A DNA stretch of 64,000 bases from Geothrix sp. 21YS21S-4 (GTDB lineage Bacteria > Acidobacteriota > Holophagae > Holophagales > Holophagaceae): assembly GCF_030845995.1 (NCBI RefSeq), contig NZ_CP132719.1, forward strand, positions 558,001-622,000, written 5' to 3'. A model generated the notes under the pieces. The model searched no databases, was not told where the DNA came from, and saw only the letters and a program-made list of their open reading frames with translations. How positions within the stretch are numbered: the stretch's first letter is position 1; each line of letters begins with the position of its first letter. The position numbers were made by a program, and so were the translations under genes. Below are positions 9,060 to 17,400 of this stretch, piece after piece.

Positions 9060-9076
9060 ATCACACCTTCTGTGAT
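9060..9076. repeat. Inverted repeat ATCACA-N5-TGTGAT
   Basis: A perfect 6-bp inverted repeat lies 16 bases beyond the Fur-like palindrome, in the AT-rich region between the receptor and the ATPase gene. The order of the half-sites is opposite to a CRP site. It could be a second operator for the iron unit; no regulator can be named. Confidence 0.35.
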
Positions 9077-9139
9077 CGCTGTCACGGCATCTATGTTTTT
9101 AATTTATTGATAATAAATATGTTGATTACATGATGATCT

Positions 9140-9168
9140 CCCGCGGAACCTCCGGAGAGGTTCGCGGG
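9140..9168 (-). terminator. Hairpin downstream of the P-type ATPase gene
   Basis: The arms CCCGCGgAACCT and AGGTTCGCGGG form a GC-rich stem with one bulged G, about 25 bases past the ATPase stop codon. No U tract follows on the minus strand, so this is a likely but imperfect terminator. Confidence 0.45.
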
Positions 9169-9192
9169 ACCTGCGTTCCCCGGGGCGCCGCG

Positions 9193-11364
9193 CTACTTCC
9201 GCAGCAGCCGCAGCCCGTTGCCGACCACCAGCAGGCTGGTGCCCATGTCGGCGAAGACGGCCATCCACATGGTGCCCCTCCCGGCGAGGGTCAGCGCCAG
9301 GAAGACCGCCTTGATGCCCAGGGCGAGGGCGATGTTCTGGACGAGCACCGCGTGGGTGGCCTGGGAGAGGCGCACGAAGGCGGGGACCTTCCGCAGGTCG
9401 TCGTCCATCAGGGCCACGTCGGCGGCCTCGATGGCGACGTCCGTGCCCATGGCGCCCATGGAGAACCCGATGTCGGCCCGGGCCAGCGCCGGGGCGTCGT
9501 TGATCCCGTCGCCCGCCATCCCCACGGGACCTTCGGCAGCGAGGCCTTCGATCAGGGCCAGCTTGTCCGCGGGCAGGAGGTTGCCTTGGATCCGGTCGAT
9601 GCCGACCTGCTCCCCGATGGCCTGGGCCGTGTGGGGGTTGTCGCCCGTCAGCATCATCGTGCGGATGCCCAGCCGATGCAGGTCCGCCACCGCCTCGCGG
9701 CTGTGCTCCCTCACCGTGTCGGCCACGGCGAACACGGCGAGGATCCGCCGCGCGTCCCCCAGGACGACCGCGGTCTTGCCCTGCCGTTCGAGGGCGTCCA
9801 GGCGCGCTTCCAGCTCCGGCGAGCAGCGGCCCAGCTCCTCCACCAGCCGGTGGTTCCCCAGGAAGTGGGCGTCCCCGTCCACGAGTCCGCGTACCCCGCG
9901 GCCGGGCAGGGCCTCGAAGGCCTCGACGGCGAAGGGGACCACGTCCGCCTCCTCCGCGGCCCGGGCCACGGCCTCGGAGACCGGATGGTCCGACCGCGCG
10001 GCGAGGCCGGCGGCGAGGCGCCGGCTCTGTCCAGGATCCGCGTCGCCCCAGGGCTCGAAGTCAGTCTGGACGGGCTTTCCGTGGGTGAGGGTGCCGGTCT
10101 TGTCGAGGGCCAGCCAGGCCAGCTTGCGGCCCTCCTCCAGGTGGACGCCGCCCTTGATCAGGATCCCGCGCCGGGCGGCCGCGGCCAGGCCGCTGACGAT
10201 GGTCACGGGGGTGGAGATGACGAGGGCGCAGGGGCACGCGATGACCAGCAGCACCAGCGCGCGGTAGATCCACGCGGACCAGGCGCCGCCCGCCAGCAGC
10301 GGGGGAAGGACCGCCACCGCCACGGCGAGGGCGAACACCGCGGGCGTATAGGTCTTCGCGAACCGGTCCACGAAGCGCTGGGTCGGCGCCTTCGCGCCCT
10401 GGGCGTCCTCCACCGCGTGGATGATGTGGGCCAGGGTGCTGTCGGAGGCCACCGCGGTGACGCGGCACTCCAGGGCGCCGGATCCGTTGATCGTCCCGGC
10501 GAAGACCGGATCGCCCTCAGCCTTGTCCACGGGCAGGCTCTCGCCCGTGATGGGGGCCTGGTCCACGGCGGACCGGCCGCCGAGCACTTCGCCATCCAAG
10601 GCGATGCGCTCGCCCGGCTTGATCCGCACCACGCTGCCCACCGGCACCGCCGCCGCCGGCACGTCGCGCCAGGAGCCGTCCGCCTGCCGCAGGGTGGCCG
10701 TGTCGGGAATCAGGCGGAGCAGGCCCTGGATGGCGCGGCGGGCACGGTCCAGCGATCGGGCTTCCAGCCGCTCCGCCACCGCGAACAGGACCATCACCAT
10801 GGCCGCCTCCGGCCACTGGCCCAGGGCCATGGCGCCGGTCACCGCCAGGCTCATCAGGGCGTTGATGTTCAGGTTGCCGTGGTACAGGGCCGTCCAGCCC
10901 TTGCGGTAGGTGGGCAGCCCGCCGATGGCCACCGCCAGGATGCCGAGGACGGCGGCCGTCCAGGGGGGCAGGCCCGCCCATCCCGCGGCTTCGGATCCCA
11001 GGGCGGCGATGGCCGACAGCACGAGGGGCCACCAGGCCTTGGCCCGTTCGGCCCCGGGGGGGGCGGCATCCTCCTCTGGCCGAGGATGGAACCCCAGGGC
11101 CCGCACCGCCTCCAGGATGGAATCGAGCGAACCGGGAGCGTGGATCACCGTCAGGATCCGCCCGAGGAGGTTGAACTCCAGGTGCTCGACGGCGGCCATG
11201 CTTCCGAGCTGCTTGCGGATCATGGCCTCTTCCGTGGGGCAGTCCATCTCCAGGATCCGCAGCCGGGTCCGGATGCCGGTGCCGCTGAGGACGGGCGGCG
11301 GAGCGGGGGCGGGAGCCGCGTCTTTCCGCCCCGTGCAGCCCTCCTGTCCGTCGCAGCAGCCCAT
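9193..11364 (-). CDS. zntA: Cd/Zn/Pb-translocating P1B-type ATPase
   Basis: This metal-efflux pump of about 723 residues sits in the inner membrane. A cysteine-rich N-terminus (GCCDGQEGC) precedes a heavy-metal-associated domain with MDCPTEE, the form typical of Cd/Zn pumps rather than the copper GMxCxxC form. The transport motif ACPCALV in helix 6, the phosphorylation site DKTGTLTHG, the TGES-like ITGESLPVDK, SDHPVSEAV and GDGINDAPALA are all intact. The chosen ATG gives MGCCDGQ; an upstream ATG would add residues that lie inside the promoter region. It is divergent from the CadR-like regulator and is expected to be induced by Cd, Zn or Pb. Confidence 0.93.
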   Translation of the reverse strand: MGCCDGQEGCTGRKDAAPAPAPPPVLSGTGIRTRLRILEMDCPTEEAMIRKQLGSMAAVEHLEFNLLGRILTVIHAPGSLDSILEAVRALGFHPRPEEDAAPPGAERAKAWWPLVLSAIAALGSEAAGWAGLPPWTAAVLGILAVAIGGLPTYRKGWTALYHGNLNINALMSLAVTGAMALGQWPEAAMVMVLFAVAERLEARSLDRARRAIQGLLRLIPDTATLRQADGSWRDVPAAAVPVGSVVRIKPGERIALDGEVLGGRSAVDQAPITGESLPVDKAEGDPVFAGTINGSGALECRVTAVASDSTLAHIIHAVEDAQGAKAPTQRFVDRFAKTYTPAVFALAVAVAVLPPLLAGGAWSAWIYRALVLLVIACPCALVISTPVTIVSGLAAAARRGILIKGGVHLEEGRKLAWLALDKTGTLTHGKPVQTDFEPWGDADPGQSRRLAAGLAARSDHPVSEAVARAAEEADVVPFAVEAFEALPGRGVRGLVDGDAHFLGNHRLVEELGRCSPELEARLDALERQGKTAVVLGDARRILAVFAVADTVREHSREAVADLHRLGIRTMMLTGDNPHTAQAIGEQVGIDRIQGNLLPADKLALIEGLAAEGPVGMAGDGINDAPALARADIGFSMGAMGTDVAIEAADVALMDDDLRKVPAFVRLSQATHAVLVQNIALALGIKAVFLALTLAGRGTMWMAVFADMGTSLLVVGNGLRLLRK

Positions 11365-11397
11365 GGCGGAACGCCCCTTTCCTCCGTATCCTCGACC

Positions 11398-11428
11398 ATT
11401 CAAAACCCTGAAGCTGCTCCAGGGTCAA
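11398..11428 (-). promoter_or_regulatory. MerR-type promoter/operator for the metal ATPase
   Basis: On the minus strand TTGACC (-35, 11423-11428) and TTGAAT (-10, 11398-11403) are separated by 19 bp, the over-long spacer that MerR-family activators untwist. A dyad ACCCTGnAGCnGCTnCAGGGT fills 11405-11425, between and overlapping the hexamers, as in CadR/PbrR/ZntR operators. Transcription runs into the ATPase gene, and the regulator gene starts 12 bases away on the other strand. Confidence 0.85.
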
Positions 11429-11439
11429 GGGGAGGCCCC

Positions 11440-11919
11440 ATGAAGATCGGAGAGTTGGCGGCCCAGGCCGGTTGCACCGTGGAGACGGTGCGCTACTACG
11501 AGCGGGAGGGGCTGCTGCCGGTGGCGGTCCGGGACGGGGCGAACTACCGGCGCTACGACCGCGGCCACCTGGAGCGGCTGTCCTTCATCCGCCGCTGCCG
11601 GGCCCTGGACATGGCCCACGACGAGATCCGCGCCCTGCTGTTGGCCCGCCTCGATCCCGAACGCACCTGCGATTCCGTCAACGCCCTGGTCGAAGTCCAC
11701 CTGGCCCACGTCCGGGCCCGGATCTCGGAACTGGGGGCGCTCGAAGCCCAGCTCAGCGAGCTGCGCGGCCAGTGCCGCGGCGCGCAGCCCACCCGGGACT
11801 GCGGCATCCTGCGGGAGCTGGACCTTCCCCCGGGCCCCGATTTGGAGCCGGCGCCACGGAGTCCCGCCAGCCATGTCGCCCGCCACGCCTGCGGGAGCGA
11901 AGGCCGCCTCCACCCGTGA
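11440..11919 (+). CDS. cadR: MerR-family metal-responsive regulator, CadR/PbrR-like
   Basis: The 159-residue product has an N-terminal MerR winged helix (MKIGELAAQAGCTVETVRYYEREGLL), a dimerisation helix and metal-site cysteines at C77, C112 and C121. These match the C77/C112/C119 arrangement of CadR/PbrR regulators. The tail is rich in His and Cys (SHVARHACGSEGRLHP), recalling the His-rich tail of CadR. It should activate the divergent ATPase gene when Cd, Zn or Pb binds. The start follows GGGGAGG seven bases upstream. The long open frame upstream of it is antisense to the ATPase and not coding. Confidence 0.92.
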   Translation: MKIGELAAQAGCTVETVRYYEREGLLPVAVRDGANYRRYDRGHLERLSFIRRCRALDMAHDEIRALLLARLDPERTCDSVNALVEVHLAHVRARISELGALEAQLSELRGQCRGAQPTRDCGILRELDLPPGPDLEPAPRSPASHVARHACGSEGRLHP

Positions 11920-11931
11920 AGGCGGGATCGC

Positions 11932-12912
11932 TCAGCCGATCTCGACGACCACCTTTCCGCGGGCTGCTCCGGAGGCCAGGTGCCGGTGGGCGTCCGGCGC
12001 CGTCTCCAGCGTGAAGCGGGCCGGATCCACCAGGGGCCGCAGCCGCCCGGCGTCCACCAGGGCGGCCACCTCGCGCAGGATGCGCCCGTGGGCCTCGCGG
12101 CCGGGCCCCTCCAGCATGGGCAGCAGCATGAACACCACGTGGAGCGACAGCGCCTTGGCGTGGAGGGGCGACAGGTCCGCCGTGGTGCGGGCATTGGTGG
12201 TCGCCACCCGTCCGCCGGAGGCCGCTGCGGCGAAGGACGGCGCCAGGTTGGGGCCGCCGATGGTGTCGAACACCACGTCGAATCCCCGGCCCTGGGTGAG
12301 GCGCCCCACGTAGTCCGCCACCGCCTCTTCGCGGAACAGGACGGCCTCGTCCGCGCCCAGCTCGCGGACCACGTCGGCATCCTCCGCCCCCACCGTGGCC
12401 GCCACGCGGGCGCCCCGGGCCTTGGCGAGCTGCACGCCGACGTGACCCACGCCCCCCGCGCCGCCATGCACGAGGACGTGATCTCGGGCCGAGACCTGCG
12501 CGCGTTCCAGGGCTTCCCACGCCGTGATGGCCACCAGCGGCAGGGCCGCGGCGTCGCGCATGGACAGCGATTGCGGCTTGGGGGCCACCAGCCGCGCGTC
12601 CGCCACGATCCACTCCGCCAGCGTTCCGCCGTGGCCCCGCACGCCGCCCGCGCATCCGTAGACCTCGTCGCCGGGCCGGAGATCCGTCACGCCGTCGCCC
12701 ACGGCTTCCACCGTTCCCGCCAAATCCGCCCCCAGGATCGCCGGCAGGGCGGGCCCGATGGGCAGCCCCTCGCGGATCTTGAGGTCCACCTGGTTCACCG
12801 CCGCCGCCGCGATGCGGACCAGGACCGTTCCCGGCCGCACCTCTGGCCGGGGCACGTCCCGCAGTTCCAGCCGCTCCGGTCCCCCGAACTCCGTCAGCAC
12901 CTGCGCGCGCAT
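11932..12912 (-). CDS. Zinc-free MDR-family NADPH:quinone oxidoreductase
   Basis: This 326-residue medium-chain dehydrogenase/reductase is of the quinone-oxidoreductase type. An N-terminal GroES-like domain (AAAAVNQVDLKIREG, ILGADLAGTVEAVGDGV) precedes a Rossmann domain with the nucleotide motif HGGAGGVGHVGVQLAKARGA. The structural-zinc cysteines and catalytic zinc ligands of alcohol dehydrogenases are absent. It is expected to reduce quinones or enals with NADPH in the cytoplasm; the substrate is unknown. GGAGG lies five bases before the ATG. It converges with the MerR gene, leaving only 12 bases between them. Confidence 0.87.
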   Translation of the reverse strand: MRAQVLTEFGGPERLELRDVPRPEVRPGTVLVRIAAAAVNQVDLKIREGLPIGPALPAILGADLAGTVEAVGDGVTDLRPGDEVYGCAGGVRGHGGTLAEWIVADARLVAPKPQSLSMRDAAALPLVAITAWEALERAQVSARDHVLVHGGAGGVGHVGVQLAKARGARVAATVGAEDADVVRELGADEAVLFREEAVADYVGRLTQGRGFDVVFDTIGGPNLAPSFAAAASGGRVATTNARTTADLSPLHAKALSLHVVFMLLPMLEGPGREAHGRILREVAALVDAGRLRPLVDPARFTLETAPDAHRHLASGAARGKVVVEIG

Positions 12913-13038
12913 GCGAGCCTCCTCTTTGGATGGTCAGCTTCGGAGAGGGCTGGAAATGAGTCAAATAGGCACTTTCATGGCGGTTCGGAACCACGTGGTT
13001 TGTATTTTTTGAATGACCAAATGACAAAAGGGGCTGGG

Positions 13039-13060
13039 GTTTGTACGATTTGCTACAAAC
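13039..13060. promoter_or_regulatory. Inverted repeat GTTTGTA-N8-TACAAAC, possible operator
   Basis: A perfect 7-bp inverted repeat with an 8-nt centre lies in the AT-rich 288-base region between the divergent oxidoreductase gene and the chaperone/Rhs operon. It has the size of a TetR- or HTH-type operator. No regulator gene adjoins it. Confidence 0.4.
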
Positions 13061-13111
13061 TTAATTAAATAAATATTTAAATCTTAACAAAAATTAACAA
13101 GAGCTTCCGGC

Positions 13112-13139
13112 TTGAAACCCTACCGCAGGGTTGTTTAAA
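13112..13139 (+). promoter_or_regulatory. Putative promoter of the chaperone-Rhs operon
   Basis: TTGAAA (13112-13117) and TTTAAA (13134-13139) are 16 bp apart, 61 bases before the GTG of the first gene. The spacer contains a perfect inverted repeat AACCCT-N5-AGGGTT (13116-13132), a possible operator. The hexamers are only moderate matches. Confidence 0.4.
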
Positions 13140-13200
13140 CTGCGTTTTTCCTTTCAAAGAATTTGGGTCGTGCTTTGCGCATCGCCCATGGAGGTTTTAC

Positions 13201-13725
13201 GTGGGCGTGGATAAGAGTCGAACTGCATCACCCTTTGGGGTTTCTTTGCTGAGTGCTGCTTTGGTGGTGGCTGTGGTGGCGGGAGGCTTGGGGTTCTGGA
13301 TGGGATCCAGACTGCGGCGTGCCGACATGGTGTTCGTCAAGACCAATGAACTCATGAGCCGGGCAAGGGTTCTCATTCAGGCGCGGGAACAGTTTCAAAA
13401 GGATTCGGCAGCCTGGGCCGAGGAATCCAAACAACTGGAGATCAAGCTGCAGGAGGTCCTCAAGTCAGGCTCGCTCCAGCAGCCGAAGGTCCGTGAACAG
13501 GCATCGCAGCTGAGGTCACGGTTGGAGTTCCTCAGAGAGAAGGGAGGCCACCGGGAGCAGGAGTTGATGGGGCCTGCTCTGGCGGAGATCAATTCCGGTA
13601 TCAAGAAATTCGCCCAGAAGAATGGCTATCGCATGGTCCTGGGGACGCTCAATGGAGGTGTGGTACTTCACGGCGACGATACCGTGGACGTCACGGAAGC
13701 GCTGCTATCCGATTTGAATCGTTGA
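13201..13725 (+). CDS. OmpH/Skp-like periplasmic chaperone, first gene of Rhs operon
   Basis: The 174-residue product has one N-terminal membrane segment (about 13-34), a long charged coiled-coil-like helical region (45-125) and the family's C-terminal signature DVTEALLSDLN. Skp/OmpH trimers hold unfolded outer-membrane and large exported proteins in the periplasm. Here the N-terminal helix is followed by basic residues (GSRLRRAD) and may stay as an anchor rather than be cleaved. The GTG start has GGAGG six bases upstream. The stop overlaps the ATG of the next gene, and the run continues into three giant exported Rhs proteins, so a dedicated chaperone role is inferred. Confidence 0.75.
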   Translation: MGVDKSRTASPFGVSLLSAALVVAVVAGGLGFWMGSRLRRADMVFVKTNELMSRARVLIQAREQFQKDSAAWAEESKQLEIKLQEVLKSGSLQQPKVREQASQLRSRLEFLREKGGHREQELMGPALAEINSGIKKFAQKNGYRMVLGTLNGGVVLHGDDTVDVTEALLSDLNR

Positions 13726-14396
13726 TGCGTCGGTCGGTTCTTCCCTTTCTATCTGCCATGGCTCTGCTCCTGGGCTGCGGCGCTCGGAGTGCCGCAGAAC
13801 GAGAGCGGGAAGTTTCCACGCGTACAGCCGTGGAGGTCGAGGGCGGGGCTGCTCCTCTCAGAGCGGCTCTTTCATTCAGGTCGGATGAAGCCATGGCGAT
13901 TCAGTTGGTGCCTTTTGCCGAGGGAACACAGGCCGAGCGCGAATTGGAAGAAGCGCTAGAACGTCTTCGTCGACAGTGGACTTTTCAACTCGTCATTGGT
14001 CCCAAGCGGACGACTGGACTTACTGAGCAAGAGCGCCTTTCCGTTGATATCGAAAACAACGGCGGCATGTGGGGAGACCATGCTCGCAACTTGCAGCGCG
14101 TTTTGTTCGAGATGGATGGTTTCATTCGATTGAGGCTTTCAGGAGGAAAGGAAGTGCCCCCGCTGGAGGTTGCTTATCAGCGGAGTTTCGGGATGGGGCT
14201 TGATCGCCGCTTCTTCCTCGTGTTTCCCAAAGTGTTCGAAGGGCGACCCGTTCAACCTCCCTTCGAAGTGATTGTTCGCGAATTTGGTCAGGGGATGGGG
14301 ATGCTTCGTTTCCAGATGGAACAGGCTCCTCCTGTCCTGGCTGCATGGCGTATCAAGCGCCTTTGGAAGCAGTCCGCGCAGAAAGACAAATTCTGA
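13725..14396 (+). CDS. Hypothetical lipoprotein in Rhs operon
   Basis: This 223-residue protein of no recognised family has a clear lipobox (FLSAMALLLGC), so it should be lipid-anchored after export. The mature part is mixed charged with segments such as DIENNGGMWGDHARNLQRVLFEMDGFIRLRL. The ATG shares its A with the stop codon of the chaperone gene (TGATG), showing translational coupling. The next gene starts 14 bases after its stop. Its conserved place at the head of the Rhs run suggests an assembly or surface-anchoring role, which is inference only. Confidence 0.7.
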   Translation: MRRSVLPFLSAMALLLGCGARSAAEREREVSTRTAVEVEGGAAPLRAALSFRSDEAMAIQLVPFAEGTQAERELEEALERLRRQWTFQLVIGPKRTTGLTEQERLSVDIENNGGMWGDHARNLQRVLFEMDGFIRLRLSGGKEVPPLEVAYQRSFGMGLDRRFFLVFPKVFEGRPVQPPFEVIVREFGQGMGMLRFQMEQAPPVLAAWRIKRLWKQSAQKDKF

Positions 14397-14410
14397 GGGT
14401 GGAGTAGGAA

Positions 14411-17400
14411 ATGATGGGCATGGAACAATTCCAGGGGACCAGAACTTTTGCGGCAAGGCTTTGTGGCCGCGCAGAAAGGCTCTGGCGGTTGACGCTATGC
14501 GACCGGCCTGTTCGGAGGCTGATCGCGTTGGTGCTTGTGGTCCTGATGATTCAAGACCAAGGCAGTCTCCTTTGGCAGAGCCTGCGAGCGGAAACTGGTG
14601 GGGCCACAGCTCCAGAGGTAACGAAATTCGAGCCAGTAAACACCACTGACCTGGTAAATCTCGCGTCTGGGGATTTCGCATATACCATCCCCGTCATCAA
14701 TGTTCCAGGGCCCGAAGGGGGCTATCCCCTGGCCTTGAGCTACCATGCTGGTATCCAGCATGGAGAAGATGCCTCCTGGGTTGGGCTGGGATGGAACCTG
14801 CAGCCTGGAAGCATCTCTCGCGCCGTTCGTGGTTATCCCGATGATTTCAAAGGCGTGGGGATCGATACCAATTATCGTTCCAACGTCTATGAGACCTATT
14901 CTGTTGGCGTCACTTTCTGCTTTATTGAGGCGGGAGTCAGTTACACCAGCTTTAAAGGATTTGGGGGAAGCATCGGCCTTTCGGTCGGAGTTGGTGTATA
15001 CGCAGGCCCCTTCAGCGCCTCTGCCAGCGTGGGAGTGAGCGTCAACTTCGCCCCGGGAGGAGGCGTGAGTTATACGGCGAGCGCCAATGCGAGCGTATCT
15101 GGTCCAGGTTTTTCCGCAGGACTCAACGCGAGTATGGACCTGGCGAGTGGAGGCGTGAGCTTAAGCAAGAATGCGGGTGTGTCATTGAATCTCGATTCCT
15201 TTAAAAGGAGCGGATCTGGTCCTACTTCGACTCAAACGAACTTGTCCGAAGCGGCCAGCAGTCTGGCCACAAAGAATGACTTCGGGGGAGCCTCCGGAAG
15301 CTTTGGATCCTATTCCGGAGGAGGTCAGCATAGTCAGACGATCGGCATCGGGTTCAGCATCGGAGTGGTTGGGATTCACGCAAGTTACACGCGATCCTGG
15401 CTAGATAAGACCGATACCGAAAAGGCGTACGGCTATTACTATCACACCGAGATCAATGCCGAAGACGAACGCGTTAATGAATGGACGATGGAATCTGACC
15501 CGGCAGCCATGCGAGATGATTCTGAAAAGCATGCTTTGGCCTCTGGACTGCACTATCTCCCGAGCAATGATGGCTATGCCGTCATGGCGGAGGGAACCGG
15601 GGGAGGATTGAAGCTCACGCGAGGAGAAGACCGTGTCTATCGCCCTCGTCGTGTCGTGAAGGACAAGTGGGACGAAGGAAGAGACTGGCCCTGGGGAACA
15701 GAGACTCCTGTTCCTGCTAAATTCAAACCTCGCTTTGTGTTCCTTGGCGATAATACGGAGTCAATTCAGCCTGATTATGTCGGCATGGACCAAGTTGGCT
15801 TCAAAAGCTTGCTCAATCAGCGCCTGGCTGAGTCTCAACGACTCTCTTTGGGTGATCTAGATGCTCTTCAACAACTGGTCTTGGGAAAGACCTTTAAGAA
15901 GGGATCTCGATTCGTCAAGGAGAGTCTGGATGGAAGCGGTCATTTTGCAGCCTTTGATGTGTGGGAGACTGATGGGAAACGGTACACCTTTGGTGAGCCT
16001 GTATGGCACTGGGAAAGCGAATCACTCAGTGCGAATAAGCAGGACCTGGTGGGGGAATGGTTACGTTCCAAGGTAAATAACCCTGGCAACTACGCCTATG
16101 CATGGTACCTCTCCGAATTAAAGTATCCCGATTACTGGGATGCAGACGAGGACGGGAAGCTCTCGGATGGAGACCACGGCGGCTGGGTTCGATTCAGTTA
16201 TGCATTAGCCGCTAACCGGTACAAATGGAGTTCTTCGGTCGATGGGCGAATGAATGACGGACCGGTCAATCGCATTGACGCCTTGGGGAAGGACAAGGCC
16301 GGGATGATGTTCTCCATGCAATCCGGCTTTAAACAAATCAAGTACCTTAGCCGAATCGAAACGGCGACTCATGTGGCTCATTTCGTGACCAGCCCGCGCA
16401 AGGACGGCCAACAGATCGGCGGAAGCACCACTCCCCTGAGCATCGGAACGGTTTCAGGAAACTCCGGGACCTATACGCTGTCAACGTCATCGGATGGGCT
16501 TGAGCGCTTGGGTGTCCAGCTCAATTTTGCCGATGCGGTGTGGCATGTGGATGCTTCCGATGTCCACACGGTCACGAGTGGAATCTGCGAGGGAGAGCTG
16601 ACCGGTACAGAGACGTCAACCTACCTAGGAACATCCGTGACGATGGTGCTGAATGGGGTGCCGGTCAAAACGGCTGCCATACGCCGAAGCCGCACCTTCG
16701 CCGCGGGTGCGAGTCACCCTGGGCCCCAAACCCCGACTCCCTTGAAGGCGAAGCTGGAGGCGGATGGGAAACGTGCCCTGAGCGACCAGGAGCCTCCTGT
16801 CTGCGAGACCAGCGTTACGACTCGTTTCGAAGTCCAGATTCTGAGAAAGGACCAATTTTGGGGAGATCCGGTCAGCCAGGAGGGCTTCCGGGATCTTGCC
16901 CGTCAATGGGACGAGCAGGTGGTGGGAAAGCCGGCCCTGGTATCCGATGGCGCCATGCAGCGGCTCGACGACATCTACCTTGTGGAAAAGGCCACCGGCC
17001 AAGTGGTCAAGCAGGTGCATTTCGATTACACCTACGAGCTGCAGCAAGGGGTTCCCAATAGCAGTGGTGGAGGAAAACTGACCCTGAAAGCCGTGTGGAC
17101 GTACGGGCGGGACGGGAAAGCCGGCAGCGCAGTCCTTCCTCCCTATCGCTTCGAATATGCTTTCAACCCGGCTTGGGGAGACAAGTACAAATACGACCGT
17201 TGGGGTTTCTACAAGCGGGATGGAGGGCTATGGAACCACCGAGACGTCAATGGAGACGATCAGGCAGCTTGGTCGTTGACGCGCGTCACCCTACCCAGTG
17301 GGGGCACGCTCGACGTGCAATACGAACCCAAGGATTACACCTACGTCCAGGACCGAATTCCTCAAAACTCTCGGGCCTACGCGGCTCAGGACGTATCTTA

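Noticed and set aside
9060-9076. CRP-like site
   Set aside because: The half-sites are in the order TCACA...TGTGA, the reverse of a CRP site, so I list it only as an inverted repeat.
9130-11439. Long upstream extension of the MerR-type regulator frame
   Set aside because: It is antisense to the ATPase; the regulator's domain begins exactly at the ATG at 11440 behind a good ribosome site.
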